Positions 51,690-60,307 of a stretch of DNA of 64,000 nt are shown here, one piece after another. The position numbers and the translations under genes were made by a program. Source of the DNA: Thermohalobaculum sp951813525 (GTDB lineage Bacteria; Pseudomonadota; Alphaproteobacteria; Rhodobacterales; Rhodobacteraceae); assembly GCA_951813525.2 (NCBI GenBank), contig CATOTJ020000003.1:434001-498000 (forward strand), given 5' to 3'. How positions within the stretch are numbered: position 1 is the first letter of the stretch; every line of letters begins with the position of its first letter. Under the pieces are notes generated by a model that was not told the DNA's origin, did no database searches, and was given only the letters and a program-made list of their open reading frames with translations.

Positions 51690-51929
51690 ATGATCCAAAG
51701 ACAGCAGATCAAAGCCGGGCGCAGCCTGCTCGACTGGTCGCGGCACGACCTTTCCGATCGATCCGGCGTGTCAGAGCGGACCATCGCCCGGTTCGAGGCC
51801 GGAGAAGGCGATATCACGGTGGGAAAGTTGGAACGGCTGGAGGACGCCCTGATCAGCGCAGGCGTCACATTTGTCGATGGCGGTGTGGTGTTGGAGCAGC
51901 TTAAGCGGGCTGCGCGCCGCGCGCATTAG
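51690..51929 (+). CDS. XRE-family HTH regulator
   Basis: 79 residues: a single Cro/CI-type helix-turn-helix, KAGRSLLDWSRHDLSDRSGV SERTIARFEAGEGD (split), and a short C-terminus. ATG at 51690. Divergent from yqiJ/flotillin with about 105 bp between, so it may regulate that operon. Confidence 0.8.
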   Translation: MIQRQQIKAGRSLLDWSRHDLSDRSGVSERTIARFEAGEGDITVGKLERLEDALISAGVTFVDGGVVLEQLKRAARRAH

Positions 51930-52011
51930 GCGGCCATCGAGGGTCCTGTTTTCATGTCGTCAGCCGTGCATTCACGCACGGGAGCGTTTGAACAAGCCGC
52001 ATTATGACAAC

Positions 52012-52046
52012 AAAAAACGCCGGCGGCCTTTTCAGGGCACCGGCGT
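52012..52046 (-). terminator. rho-independent terminator of the Hc1-like gene
   Basis: Minus strand: ACGCCGG ... CCGGCGT with an inner partial pairing (TGCC/GGCC), followed by six T. 20 bp after the stop of the Hc1-like gene. Confidence 0.85.
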
Positions 52047-52065
52047 CAATAAGGTCAGGTCGTGA

Positions 52066-52245
52066 TTACTTGCCCGCGTTGATACGCTCTTGCACATCGA
52101 CGCGCACTGTTTGGGCCATGCCCTTCATATCCTGCATCGACTTGCGGATACGACGGCCAGCGGCCTTGTTGCCCTTGCCATAGAATTCGCTGAAATCCTG
52201 CTCCAGCTCGGACACCATTTCTTTCAGTTTCTCGTAGTGTTCCAT
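52066..52245 (-). CDS. histone H1-like (Hc1 family) DNA-binding protein
   Basis: 59 residues from ATG at 52245, with AGGGAG 7 bases upstream. EHYEKLKEMVSELEQDFSEF YGKGNKAAGRRIRKSMQDMKG (split) is the Hc1 pattern: an acidic helix followed by a basic one with KGNKAAG. Hc1-family proteins are nucleoid-associated. Abundant expression is suggested by the good ribosome-binding site and terminator. Confidence 0.8.
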   Translation of the reverse strand: MEHYEKLKEMVSELEQDFSEFYGKGNKAAGRRIRKSMQDMKGMAQTVRVDVQERINAGK

Positions 52246-52379
52246 GCTCGTACTCCCTGCCATGGTTTGCATGACGGGTTTACCCCCGTGACAAGAGGTG
52301 AACAAGCGCAGAGGCGCACTTTCCACCCCATTCATCTGTGGATAACCCATGATTTTCGCCCATATGGCCCGAATTTCGC

Positions 52380-53021
52380 CTATCGGACGTAACCCGGGGC
52401 CATATTCAGTTCGGCGAAACTCTTCGTCTCGAATCGGCTGGCTTTGTTGTATCCGGTCGAGCAGTAGAGTGTGACAGCAACGTCAGGCCATGCCGCGGAA
52501 ACAAGGTCGACCGCCCCTTTCCACCACTGCGGCGGGCGCACCGTGATATGGGCATTCTCGCCGTTTGGCAGCAAGGCGGCAGCCGGATAGCAGGCGACAT
52601 TGATGACAACCAGTTTTCCGGCCTGCGCAAAAAGATCGTTCAACACATAGCCCACATCGGCCAGATAGATGTGTTCCATCACGTCAAAGCAGACAGCGGC
52701 GTCCGCCGAGCCGCGATCGTCGCGGTCCCGGGCAGGCTCGAAAACACGGTAGTCGGAGACGCCCAGGTGGCCCGCCAAGCTGCCACCTTCCGGCACCTGC
52801 TTTTCACGCCAGTCGCCGCCGCCGCCGCCATAGTCCAGAACCGAACTGATCCCATATCGGGCGAAAAGCGGCTTCAGTTCCGTTCGGAACTTTACCGCTT
52901 CCTGGTCAGAGTAAACTTTGTCGCCGCTGACATCGCTGCCCGACCGCCGTTTGTACCCATCTCGGGCCATTTCGGCGTATTGGGCGATCAGTTCGTGATA
53001 TTTCGCAGACGGAGTGAACAT
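52380..53021 (-). CDS. class I SAM-dependent methyltransferase-like protein
   Basis: 213 residues from ATG at 53021. SAM-binding motif I is VLDYGGGGGDWREK, with an acidic residue after strand 2 (VFEPARD), and motif 3-like AAVCFDVMEHIYLADVGYVL. The C-terminal half (PPQWWKGAVDLVSAAWPDV) is typical of small-molecule or sugar methyltransferases. Substrate unknown. Stands alone between the Hc1-like gene and ccr. Confidence 0.85.
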   Translation of the reverse strand: MFTPSAKYHELIAQYAEMARDGYKRRSGSDVSGDKVYSDQEAVKFRTELKPLFARYGISSVLDYGGGGGDWREKQVPEGGSLAGHLGVSDYRVFEPARDRDDRGSADAAVCFDVMEHIYLADVGYVLNDLFAQAGKLVVINVACYPAAALLPNGENAHITVRPPQWWKGAVDLVSAAWPDVAVTLYCSTGYNKASRFETKSFAELNMAPGYVR

Positions 53022-53115
53022 GGGCGGACCGGTCAGTTTGGATCGCCGCATCAGGAGCGGCGGCCGCCCCGCTTGTCAAGGGAGCGCCCGGCGCAATCGT
53101 CGTCCTTTTCGCCCG

Positions 53116-54384
53116 TCAGCCGAGCGCTTCGCGCGCATCTTCGACCGTGCGCAAGCCGGTCGTGGGCGCAGACACCAAAACGGCCATGTTCCCGGGCTTG
53201 TGCTCGTTGCGAAGCATCTTCATGTGCGCCTCCGGGATATCCCGCCATTCGAAGACTTCGGACATGCAGGGGTCAAGACGACGCTCGACCATCAACTTGT
53301 TCGCCGAAGATGCCTGCTTGAGATTGGCAAAATGGCTGCCTTGAACCCGCTTCTGGTGCATCCAAAGATAGCGGGCATCGATTGTCAGGTTGTAACCGGT
53401 GGTCCCGGCGCAGATCACGACCATGCCGCCGCGCGCAACGACGAAGGTCGAGACAGGGAACGTCGCTTCGCCCGGATGCTCGAACACCATATCGACATTC
53501 ACACCCTTGCCGGTGATCTCCCAGATCGCCTTGCCGAACTTGCGGACCTCAGAAAACCATTCCTTGTATTCCGGCGAGTTAACCGTCGGCATCTGACCCC
53601 AACAGTTGAAGTCCTTGCGGTTGATCGCACCTTTAGCGCCCAGCCCAAGGACGAAGTCGCGTTTGTCTTCGTCGCTGATCACCGCAATCGCGTTCGCACC
53701 GGCCGTGTTGATCAACTGAATGGCATACGAACCAAGACCGCCGGACGCGCCCCAGACCAGCACGTTCTGGCCGGGCTTCAGCGTGTGGGGCCGATGGCCA
53801 AACAGCATGCGGTACGCCGTGGCCAATGTCAGCGTGTAGCAAGCCGATTCTTCCCAGGTCAGATGTTGCGGGCGCGGCATCAATTGTTGGGATTGAACAT
53901 TGGTGAACTGCGCGAACGAACCATCCGGTGTCTCGTACCCCCAGATGCGCTGGGTGGGCGAGAACATCGGGTCGCCGCCATTGCACTCTTCGTCGTCTCC
54001 ATCGTCCTGATTGCAATGGATGACGACCTCATCGCCGATCTTCCAGCGTTTCACCTTATCCCCGACGGCCCAGACGATGCCCGAGGCATCGGAACCGGCG
54101 ATATGGAAGTCGGCGCCGTGCACATCAAAGGGGCTGATCGGCGTGCCAAGACCAGCCCAGACGCCGTTATAGTTGACCCCGGCGGCCATCACCAAAACCA
54201 GCACCTCGTGGCTGTCGAGCGTCGGCACGTCGACAACTTCCAACTGCATTGCCTCGGTTGGCTCGCCATGACGCTCGCGCCGAATGCACCATGCGTGCAT
54301 CTTGGCCGGTACATGGCCCAGCGGCGGAATCTCGCCAATCTCATACAGGTCCTTAAGGGGCTCGGTCATCGGGGCACCGTCCAT
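53116..54384 (-). CDS. ccr: crotonyl-CoA carboxylase/reductase
   Basis: A 422-residue MDR-superfamily enzyme that carboxylates and reduces crotonyl-CoA to ethylmalonyl-CoA, the key step of the ethylmalonyl-CoA pathway for acetate assimilation. Family blocks: KDLYEIGEIPPLGHVPAKMH, VMAAGVNYNGVWAGLGTPIS, WGYETPDGSFAQFTNVQSQQ, LVWGASGGLGSYAIQL, VFEHPGEATFPVSTFV. ATG at 54384 has GGAGAG 6 bases upstream. ecm of the same pathway is 2.8 kb away, divergently read from the cupin. Confidence 0.97.
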   Translation of the reverse strand: MDGAPMTEPLKDLYEIGEIPPLGHVPAKMHAWCIRRERHGEPTEAMQLEVVDVPTLDSHEVLVLVMAAGVNYNGVWAGLGTPISPFDVHGADFHIAGSDASGIVWAVGDKVKRWKIGDEVVIHCNQDDGDDEECNGGDPMFSPTQRIWGYETPDGSFAQFTNVQSQQLMPRPQHLTWEESACYTLTLATAYRMLFGHRPHTLKPGQNVLVWGASGGLGSYAIQLINTAGANAIAVISDEDKRDFVLGLGAKGAINRKDFNCWGQMPTVNSPEYKEWFSEVRKFGKAIWEITGKGVNVDMVFEHPGEATFPVSTFVVARGGMVVICAGTTGYNLTIDARYLWMHQKRVQGSHFANLKQASSANKLMVERRLDPCMSEVFEWRDIPEAHMKMLRNEHKPGNMAVLVSAPTTGLRTVEDAREALG

Positions 54385-54408
54385 GTTCGCTCTCCAGTCC
54401 CAGAAGTC

Positions 54409-54427
54409 GCGCAATTATATTGCGCAA
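54409..54427. promoter_or_regulatory. GCGCAA-N5-TTGCGCAA operator candidate upstream of ccr
   Basis: GCGCAA (54409-54414), TTATA, TTGCGC (54420-54425), continuing to TTGCGCAATATT. It is 25-43 bp upstream of the ccr ATG. Further copies of GCGCAA(C/T)AT occur at 54501 and 54522. A TTGCGCAATA core also lies upstream of ecm (57124-57131). Confidence 0.6.
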
Positions 54428-54622
54428 TATTGTTTCACACAGATGCTGGAATGGTTCCTGACATTTCGTGGAAATCCTTGCAATAAGATTCTTTGAGCGA
54501 GCGCAACATTTCTATGATGCGGCGCAATATACCACGGATATCAGATCGCCGCTAACTGAAGAGCGTCGCGGCGCCCTCCCCAAATTCCGGCCAGCTGGCC
54601 GGATCGCTGAAGTCTGTGGCCG

Positions 54623-55981
54623 TCAGAGATGGGCGATCGCGTTAGCATAATATTCCAGAACCGCCCGCTCGCCGCTGACGACAGCCAACCCGTCATCGAT
54701 CTCGTCGACCAGATGACGTAGCGTGAGAATCCTGATGGCGACATCGACCGCATAATCCAGATCAGCGCGCGGAATGTGGGAATGCGCGCCTTTGGCATGC
54801 AAGCGGTCAAGTTCGGCCTCTGCTTCGACCTTAAGATCGATCGTCGAAAGCGGCGCATCCGCTGACAACAAAATCCGGGCGATCAGGCTGACCGGCAGAA
54901 CCGGAATTACTTGGCCGATACGATCCGTCAGCTCGATGCCCAACGCTTCGACATCCCTTTCCGGGCGCGTCAAAAATTCCTTCAGCGACAACGGCGTTCC
55001 GAAGCTGACGCAGGCATAGCCAAACCGGTAGAGGCGGCCGGTAATCCGCAGCCACAGCAAGCGCAGAAAGAAGCCCATCGTGCGAAGAATGCTGACGCGG
55101 AAACGGGGCTTTCCGTCGGCATCTTCCGCGCCCAACAAGATCCGGTCTTCGAGGACACGGTCGTAATTGAGACCGACAGGAACGAAAACGACGTCGCGTC
55201 CATCGGGATCGAAGCTGTTTACGATATAGGAGAGAAGGCCAAGCTTGGGCGGCGCCAGGCGCCCGTCCCGCGACAGACCGCCCTCAGGAAAAATCGCTTG
55301 CGTAACCCCGCCATCGGTCGCCATTCGGACATATCGTGCCAGCACGCGGCGATAGAGTGCATTACGCGAACGCCGCCTGATAAAATAGGCACCCATAGCC
55401 CGGATTATGCGCGAAAGCGGCCAGACACGCGCCCATTCCCCCACCGCATAGGACAATGCCGATTGGGTCGAAGCCAGATAGGTGACCAGCAGGTAGTCGA
55501 CATTCGACCGGTGGTTCATAACAAAGACAATTGCAGCGCCTGGATCGACCTTCCCCAACGCCGCCTCGTCAAAGGCGCCAAGCCGGACCCGATACAGCGA
55601 TTGCGCAATCCAGCGCGACAGGCGCGCACCGACCGCGAAGTAGGCATAGGCACTGAACGAAGGCACGATCTCGCGGGCATAACGTTCAACCTCGGCCATC
55701 GCGGCCTCGCGCGGCATGTCTTCGGTGGCGGCATGTTCTTCAACCGCCTCCATAACCTGAGTGTCGTGAACCAACCGGTCGATCAGAACGCGGCGCCGCG
55801 TCAGTTTGAAGGGCTGGATCTTGACCTGAAGCCGATCATTCAGCTTGCCGATTGCCTTGTTCACGCGGCGGCGAAAGAACCAGCGCAGCGAAGGTCCGAT
55901 CACCCGGTCCAACAGACCGATGACAGCCAGGATTAAGGTCAGCCAAACGGCCCAGACCGGAACGGAAACAGTTTCCCACAT
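54623..55981 (-). CDS. glycerol-3-phosphate acyltransferase-like (PlsC/PlsB superfamily)
   Basis: 452 residues. N-terminal membrane helix, then the acyltransferase box VMNHRSNVDYLL (H-x4-D) and FPEGGLSRDG, characteristic of LPLAT/PlsB-type enzymes. An additional C-terminal helical part (ELDRLHAKGAHSHIPRADLD) is like large bacterial 1-acyl-glycerol-3-phosphate acyltransferases. It acylates a glycerophosphate or lysophospholipid at the inner membrane. ATG at 55981. Upstream of ccr on the same strand, 240 bp apart. Confidence 0.88.
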   Translation of the reverse strand: MWETVSVPVWAVWLTLILAVIGLLDRVIGPSLRWFFRRRVNKAIGKLNDRLQVKIQPFKLTRRRVLIDRLVHDTQVMEAVEEHAATEDMPREAAMAEVERYAREIVPSFSAYAYFAVGARLSRWIAQSLYRVRLGAFDEAALGKVDPGAAIVFVMNHRSNVDYLLVTYLASTQSALSYAVGEWARVWPLSRIIRAMGAYFIRRRSRNALYRRVLARYVRMATDGGVTQAIFPEGGLSRDGRLAPPKLGLLSYIVNSFDPDGRDVVFVPVGLNYDRVLEDRILLGAEDADGKPRFRVSILRTMGFFLRLLWLRITGRLYRFGYACVSFGTPLSLKEFLTRPERDVEALGIELTDRIGQVIPVLPVSLIARILLSADAPLSTIDLKVEAEAELDRLHAKGAHSHIPRADLDYAVDVAIRILTLRHLVDEIDDGLAVVSGERAVLEYYANAIAHL

Positions 55982-56049
55982 CACCGGTCAGCCTTGCCGC
56001 GATCGCTGCGGCTGTCCAGATAGAAGAATCGGGCCAGTCGAAAAAGACG

Positions 56050-56556
56050 TTACCTGCACAGCCCTTCGGCTTTGCGCAGTGCTGGGACAAATCCATCCAG
56101 TGAAAGGCTATAGCCAGAAGAACCGAGGCGAATGAATGCGGTTTCGTGTTGCACCAACAAGTGTTTAAGGGCGGTGCCTAAGCGATCGTCCGACAGCCAG
56201 GCCCAACCGTCCTGAGAAAACAGCCCGAAACGCTCGCCACCGAGGCTGATATGCCCGTCGCTCGGCGCCAATCCGCCCAGTTCGAGTGACAGCTCGTCTT
56301 TTCCACTTGAAAACAACACCAGAACCGACTCGGGCGGCGGTTCGGCGCCGGGTGACAGCGGCAATGCCCCCAATTTTGCCTTGGCAGCAACCCAGCAAAG
56401 CCGATCCGCTCCGCTGCCATCGGCGAAAACACCCCAAACCCCGTGGGAATCCGCCCGCTTCACCTCTTGCGCACCCAGCAGTATCGGAACAGACAGGCTG
56501 GCCGCCACCCACAGTGTCGCTGACAGCAACGCGCCGACCAATTGACGTCTTCTCAT
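56050..56556 (-). CDS. exported protein, IalB-like
   Basis: 168 residues. Signal peptide (LVGALLSATLWVAASLSVPI). VWGVFADGSGADRLCWVAAK resembles the start of invasion-associated locus B (IalB) family proteins; a second Cys is at EGLCR. Role: probably periplasmic; related proteins are envelope stress or adhesion factors. The family assignment is tentative. Precedes the acyltransferase by about 70 bp. Confidence 0.6.
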   Translation of the reverse strand: MRRRQLVGALLSATLWVAASLSVPILLGAQEVKRADSHGVWGVFADGSGADRLCWVAAKAKLGALPLSPGAEPPPESVLVLFSSGKDELSLELGGLAPSDGHISLGGERFGLFSQDGWAWLSDDRLGTALKHLLVQHETAFIRLGSSGYSLSLDGFVPALRKAEGLCR

Positions 56557-56632
56557 AATGTTGCTCCGCTTAGAACCGAACAGTATTCCCTAGCACGGTC
56601 AGACATTGGATCAATGTCGCCTTGGACTGACT

Positions 56633-57013
56633 TTACTCGTCCGGCCAATCGTCCTCCGGATCGTGAACCTCAACCTGCACCAAGCGGTCGTTCATATGGA
56701 TATCGGTCGTCTCTAACGTCCCGGGTCCTGCATTGTGAAACTTGTGCGGTATACGCGCCGGTGCAAACAGGACATCGCCTGCATTCGCTTCGATCTTCTG
56801 ATCGCCAACTGTGAACACCGCACGACCCCGCCGGACTATGAAGACCTCGTCATACTCATGCTTGTGTAAAACCGGTCCAGCGCCGACCTCGTCGGTCGTG
56901 TAGAAGAGAACAGTGATATCCGCGCCCATAGCGGCGCCTTCGGCGATCCCGTTCCATCCTGACCGGCCACCCGCCCAGTCGCCACGGTGCAGGATCTTTG
57001 CGGATGCGGTCAT
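56633..57013 (-). CDS. cupin domain protein
   Basis: A 126-residue single cupin with metal-binding pattern LHKHEYDEVFIVRRGRAVF (motif 1, His/His/Glu) and APARIPHKFHNAG (motif 2). Divergent from ecm with a 188-bp shared region. Cytosolic. Function and substrate unknown. Confidence 0.85.
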   Translation of the reverse strand: MTASAKILHRGDWAGGRSGWNGIAEGAAMGADITVLFYTTDEVGAGPVLHKHEYDEVFIVRRGRAVFTVGDQKIEANAGDVLFAPARIPHKFHNAGPGTLETTDIHMNDRLVQVEVHDPEDDWPDE

Positions 57014-57092
57014 CTGGCCTCTCCTTTCCAGGTTCTGCCAACAAGATAGGGGTGCGTCGGGCAGGCCGGCAAGTCTGGTGCGAAAGGTCAGA

Positions 57093-57131
57093 TTGCGCGC
57101 AAGCAGATATCGTTGAGATTTTCTTGCGCAA
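57093..57131. promoter_or_regulatory. TTGCGC-type operator candidates upstream of ecm
   Basis: Palindrome TTGCGCGCAA at 57093-57102 and TTGCGCAA at 57124-57131 followed by TAATATTTGC. The second shares its TTGCGCAATA core with the ccr upstream region, so a common regulator of the ethylmalonyl-CoA pathway is likely. Confidence 0.6.
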
Positions 57132-57201
57132 TAATATTTGCCGCGATATTTACGCTGCGATGCAGCATAAGCCGGGCAGGACCCGTCAGGAGAGCGCGAC
57201 C

Positions 57202-59172
57202 ATGACCACCCAGAAAGACCGCCCCTGGCTGTTTCGCACTTATGCCGGTCACTCGACCGCCGAGGCATCGAACCGTCTTTATCGCGGAAATCTGGCCAAG
57301 GGCCAGACCGGGCTTTCGGTCGCCTTCGATTTGCCGACACAGACCGGCTATGACAGCGACCACAGCCTTGCGCGGGGCGAAGTCGGAAAAGTGGGCGTAC
57401 CGGTCAGCCATATCGGCGATATGCGCACTCTGTTCCAGCAGATCCCGCTCGAGACGATGAACACCTCGATGACGATCAATGCAACAGCAGCATGGCTGCT
57501 GGCACTCTATGTGGCCGTCGCCGACGAACAAGGTGCTGATCGCACCAAGCTGACGGGCACGGTCCAGAACGATATCATCAAGGAATATCTCAGCCGCGGA
57601 ACCTATGTCTTCCCGCCCGCGCCGTCGCTGCGTCTCATATCCGACGTTGCCACATGGTGCTATTCCGAGGCGCCGAAGTGGAACCCGATGAATGTTTGTT
57701 CCTATCACTTGCAGGAGGCAGGGGCGACGCCGGAGCAGGAATTGGCCTATGCCCTGGCGACGGCCATCGCAGTTTTGGATACGGTCAAGGCATCGGGCCA
57801 GATCGACGATGCCGACTTTCCCGGCGTGGTCGGGCGCATCAGCTTTTTCGTCAATGCGGGCATCCGGTTCGTCACCGAACTGTGCAAGATGCGCGCCTTC
57901 ACTGATCTTTGGGACGAAATTTGTGCGCAACGATACGGGGTCGAGGACGCCAAGTTGCGCCGTTTTCGCTATGGCGTGCAGGTCAACAGCCTCGGCCTGA
58001 CCGAGCAGCAACCCGAGAACAACGTCTATCGTATCCTGTTGGAAACACTTGCCGTCACGTTGTCCAAAGGCGCCCGGGCCCGCGCAGTGCAGTTACCCGC
58101 CTGGAACGAGGCGTTGGGTCTGCCGCGGCCTTGGGACCAGCAATGGTCGCTGCGTATGCAACAGATCCTGGCGTTTGAAACAGACCTATTGGAATATGGT
58201 GATCTGTTCGATGGCTCGCCCGTTGTCGCGGCCAAGGTCGAAGAATTGAAGGCCGCAGCCCGCGAGGAGCTGGCGCAGATCGACGGGATGGGCGGCGCTG
58301 TCGCCGCCATCGACCACATGAAGGGTGCCTTGGTTGCGTCGAACACCGACCGCCTCGCCCGGATCGAACAGGGCGAAACTACCGTCGTCGGCGTGAACCG
58401 GTATGTCGAAACCGAAACCTCGCCGCTGACGGCGGGCGAAGGCGATATCCTGACGGTCGACCCTGCCGTCGAGGTGGATCAAGTTGCACGGCTGAACGAA
58501 TGGCGCGCGGCGCGCAACAATGCCGCCGTCGAAGCAGCATTGGCCGACCTTCGCGCCGCTGCACAGGATGGACGAAATATCATGCCTGCCTCGATCGCCG
58601 CGGCCAAAGCCGGGGCGACGACCGGAGAATGGGGCACCATCATGCGCCAGGTCTTTGGCGAATACCGTGCGCCGACAGGCGTCGGCAAAGCCGCTGCTGC
58701 CCCGGCAGGCGCACTGGAAGACGTGCGCGCCAAGGTCCAGGCCGCATCGGATCATTTGGGCCGGAGGGTGAAGTTTCTGGTTGGAAAGCCCGGCCTTGAC
58801 GGTCATTCGAACGGGGCCGAGCAAATTGCCGTTCGTGCCCGCGATTGCGGGATGGAGGTCGTCTATGAAGGCATCCGGCTAACCCCCGCCCAGATCGTCA
58901 ATGCCGCGCTGGAAGAGTCTGTCCATGTTGTTGGATTATCGATTCTCTCGGGCAGCCATTTGGAACTGATCGGCGATGTCATGGACCAGATGCGCGCGGC
59001 GGGCATCGGCGATATCCCGGTCGTGGCCGGCGGGATCATCCCAGATGAAGACGCCGCAGCGCTGCGCGCCCGGGGCGTCGCACGGGTCTATACGCCAAAG
59101 GACTTCGAGCTGAACCGGATTATGGCGGATATCGCCGAACTTGCCGGAGGGACCGGCGCAGCAGCGGCGTAA
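57202..59172 (+). CDS. ecm: ethylmalonyl-CoA mutase (MeaA-like)
   Basis: A 656-residue adenosylcobalamin-dependent mutase that converts ethylmalonyl-CoA to methylsuccinyl-CoA in the ethylmalonyl-CoA pathway. N-terminal large domain: LFRTYAGHSTAEASNRLYRG, VAFDLPTQTGYDSDHSLARG, MNTSMTINATAAWLLALYV. C-terminal B12-binding domain: GRRVKFLVGKPGLDGHSNGA with DxHxxG (DGHSNG), then SILSGSHLELI and PVVAGGIIPDEDAAALR. ATG at 57202 preceded by AGGAGA. Same pathway as ccr. Confidence 0.96.
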   Translation: MTTQKDRPWLFRTYAGHSTAEASNRLYRGNLAKGQTGLSVAFDLPTQTGYDSDHSLARGEVGKVGVPVSHIGDMRTLFQQIPLETMNTSMTINATAAWLLALYVAVADEQGADRTKLTGTVQNDIIKEYLSRGTYVFPPAPSLRLISDVATWCYSEAPKWNPMNVCSYHLQEAGATPEQELAYALATAIAVLDTVKASGQIDDADFPGVVGRISFFVNAGIRFVTELCKMRAFTDLWDEICAQRYGVEDAKLRRFRYGVQVNSLGLTEQQPENNVYRILLETLAVTLSKGARARAVQLPAWNEALGLPRPWDQQWSLRMQQILAFETDLLEYGDLFDGSPVVAAKVEELKAAAREELAQIDGMGGAVAAIDHMKGALVASNTDRLARIEQGETTVVGVNRYVETETSPLTAGEGDILTVDPAVEVDQVARLNEWRAARNNAAVEAALADLRAAAQDGRNIMPASIAAAKAGATTGEWGTIMRQVFGEYRAPTGVGKAAAAPAGALEDVRAKVQAASDHLGRRVKFLVGKPGLDGHSNGAEQIAVRARDCGMEVVYEGIRLTPAQIVNAALEESVHVVGLSILSGSHLELIGDVMDQMRAAGIGDIPVVAGGIIPDEDAAALRARGVARVYTPKDFELNRIMADIAELAGGTGAAAA

Positions 59173-59221
59173 TCCGAAGATTGCAAGTCTTTACACCCCG
59201 CAGCGATGTCAGGCCCGCCGT

Positions 59222-60232
59222 TCAGCGCTGACCGCATCCAAGGAACTGATCGGCCAGGCGTCCGACCATCTGGGCGTACAATGCCGATCCGGGCGTCAGT
59301 TCAGCGCCAAGCGGGTCAATACGCAGAATTTGGACGTCCAGCCCGGATGTTAGAGCAACCAGAGCGCTTTCGGGCGTTTCCGGACTGATCAGTATGCAGG
59401 TTTCAGGGGTTCGCTGCAGCAAGTCGCGCAATACGCCGATCCGCTGGGCGCCGGGCCTGACGGCATGACCGTCGGAAATTGCGCCGATGACTTCAAATCC
59501 GAACCGATGCTCGAAATGGGCAAAGGCGTCGTGATCGACGATCAGCGAGGCGTCGGTCAGCAGCGCTGCGCGTGCTCTAATCATTTCGATCAGGCGGCTC
59601 AGGTCTTGACGCCCGTTCTCTGCATTTCGGTGATAGAGCGCTGCGTTTTCCGGATCGGCCTTTGCCAAGGCGCCGGCAATAATCAGCAACCATGCGCGCG
59701 CATTTTCCGGGTCCAGCCACGCATGCGGGTCTTCGCCTGCACGGCCATGACCAGTGTGTTTTCCTGCGTCCTCGTCGTCATGCCCGTCATGCCCGTCATG
59801 GTGTTCTTCGTCGTGCTCGTGCCCGGCTATTTCGTGCTCGCTTGGTGATTTCGTTGAATGCGGGTCGCGGTCAGGCTGGTCAAAAACTCCACCGGTACGC
59901 ATCGTCTGCCGGTTGGTTTCCGGAGCCTCAAGCAAGGCAATTTTTGAAGAATTGGACAACGATATCAGCGGCTTTTCTAACCACGGTGTCAGGGCCGGGC
60001 CGATCCAGAAGACGAAATCGGCGTTCTGCAAAGTGAGTGCGTCCGACGGACGCAATGCATAATCATGTGGCGATGCGCTTGCCGGCAGCAATAGCGTAGG
60101 CTCACCCGCCCCCTGCATAACGATGGTAACCAGCGAATGGACCGGCGCGATGTCGGCTACCACGCGAGGCGGCTCGGCCCAAACTGCGTGAGGCATTAAC
60201 AGCAGTAGGATCAGCACAAGATATCGTTGCAT
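59222..60232 (-). CDS. znuA: zinc ABC transporter substrate-binding protein ZnuA
   Basis: 336 residues. Signal peptide RYLVLILLLLMPHAVWA. Cluster A-I fold with metal His ligands (ASPHDYAL; DPHAWLDPENA; VDHDAFAHFEHRFG) and a very His/Asp-rich loop (HEHDEEHHDGHDGHDDEDAG) between about 133 and 162 that binds zinc. It imports zinc through the ZnuBC transporter coded by the divergent operon. The start is ATG at 60232 or 60247. Confidence 0.94.
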   Translation of the reverse strand: MQRYLVLILLLLMPHAVWAEPPRVVADIAPVHSLVTIVMQGAGEPTLLLPASASPHDYALRPSDALTLQNADFVFWIGPALTPWLEKPLISLSNSSKIALLEAPETNRQTMRTGGVFDQPDRDPHSTKSPSEHEIAGHEHDEEHHDGHDGHDDEDAGKHTGHGRAGEDPHAWLDPENARAWLLIIAGALAKADPENAALYHRNAENGRQDLSRLIEMIRARAALLTDASLIVDHDAFAHFEHRFGFEVIGAISDGHAVRPGAQRIGVLRDLLQRTPETCILISPETPESALVALTSGLDVQILRIDPLGAELTPGSALYAQMVGRLADQFLGCGQR

Positions 60233-60267
60233 CGGGGGTCCGGTCATGGCGGGTAAGGGAGGAGGGT

Positions 60268-60286
60268 GATATGTTATCTTATACCG
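60268..60286. promoter_or_regulatory. candidate Zur box
   Basis: GATATGTTATCTTATACCG, partially palindromic (GATATGTTA... with a degenerate TTATACC half), in the 75-bp region between divergent znuA and zur. It matches the AT-rich TGTTAT core of alphaproteobacterial Zur sites and is placed to repress both directions. Confidence 0.6.
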
Positions 60287-60307
60287 ATTCGAAAGTGCAA
60301 CCCACTC

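Noticed and set aside
53014..54486. Plus-strand ORF of 490 codons
   Set aside because: Complete antisense shadow of ccr; the minus-strand product has unmistakable crotonyl-CoA carboxylase motifs.
57088..58011. Minus-strand ORF of 307 codons opposite ecm
   Set aside because: Shadow of the ethylmalonyl-CoA mutase frame; no motif of its own.
59465..60062. Plus-strand ORFs opposite znuA
   Set aside because: They read the His-rich loop antisense (Cys/Val/Met rich) and have no start context; znuA is clearly the real gene.
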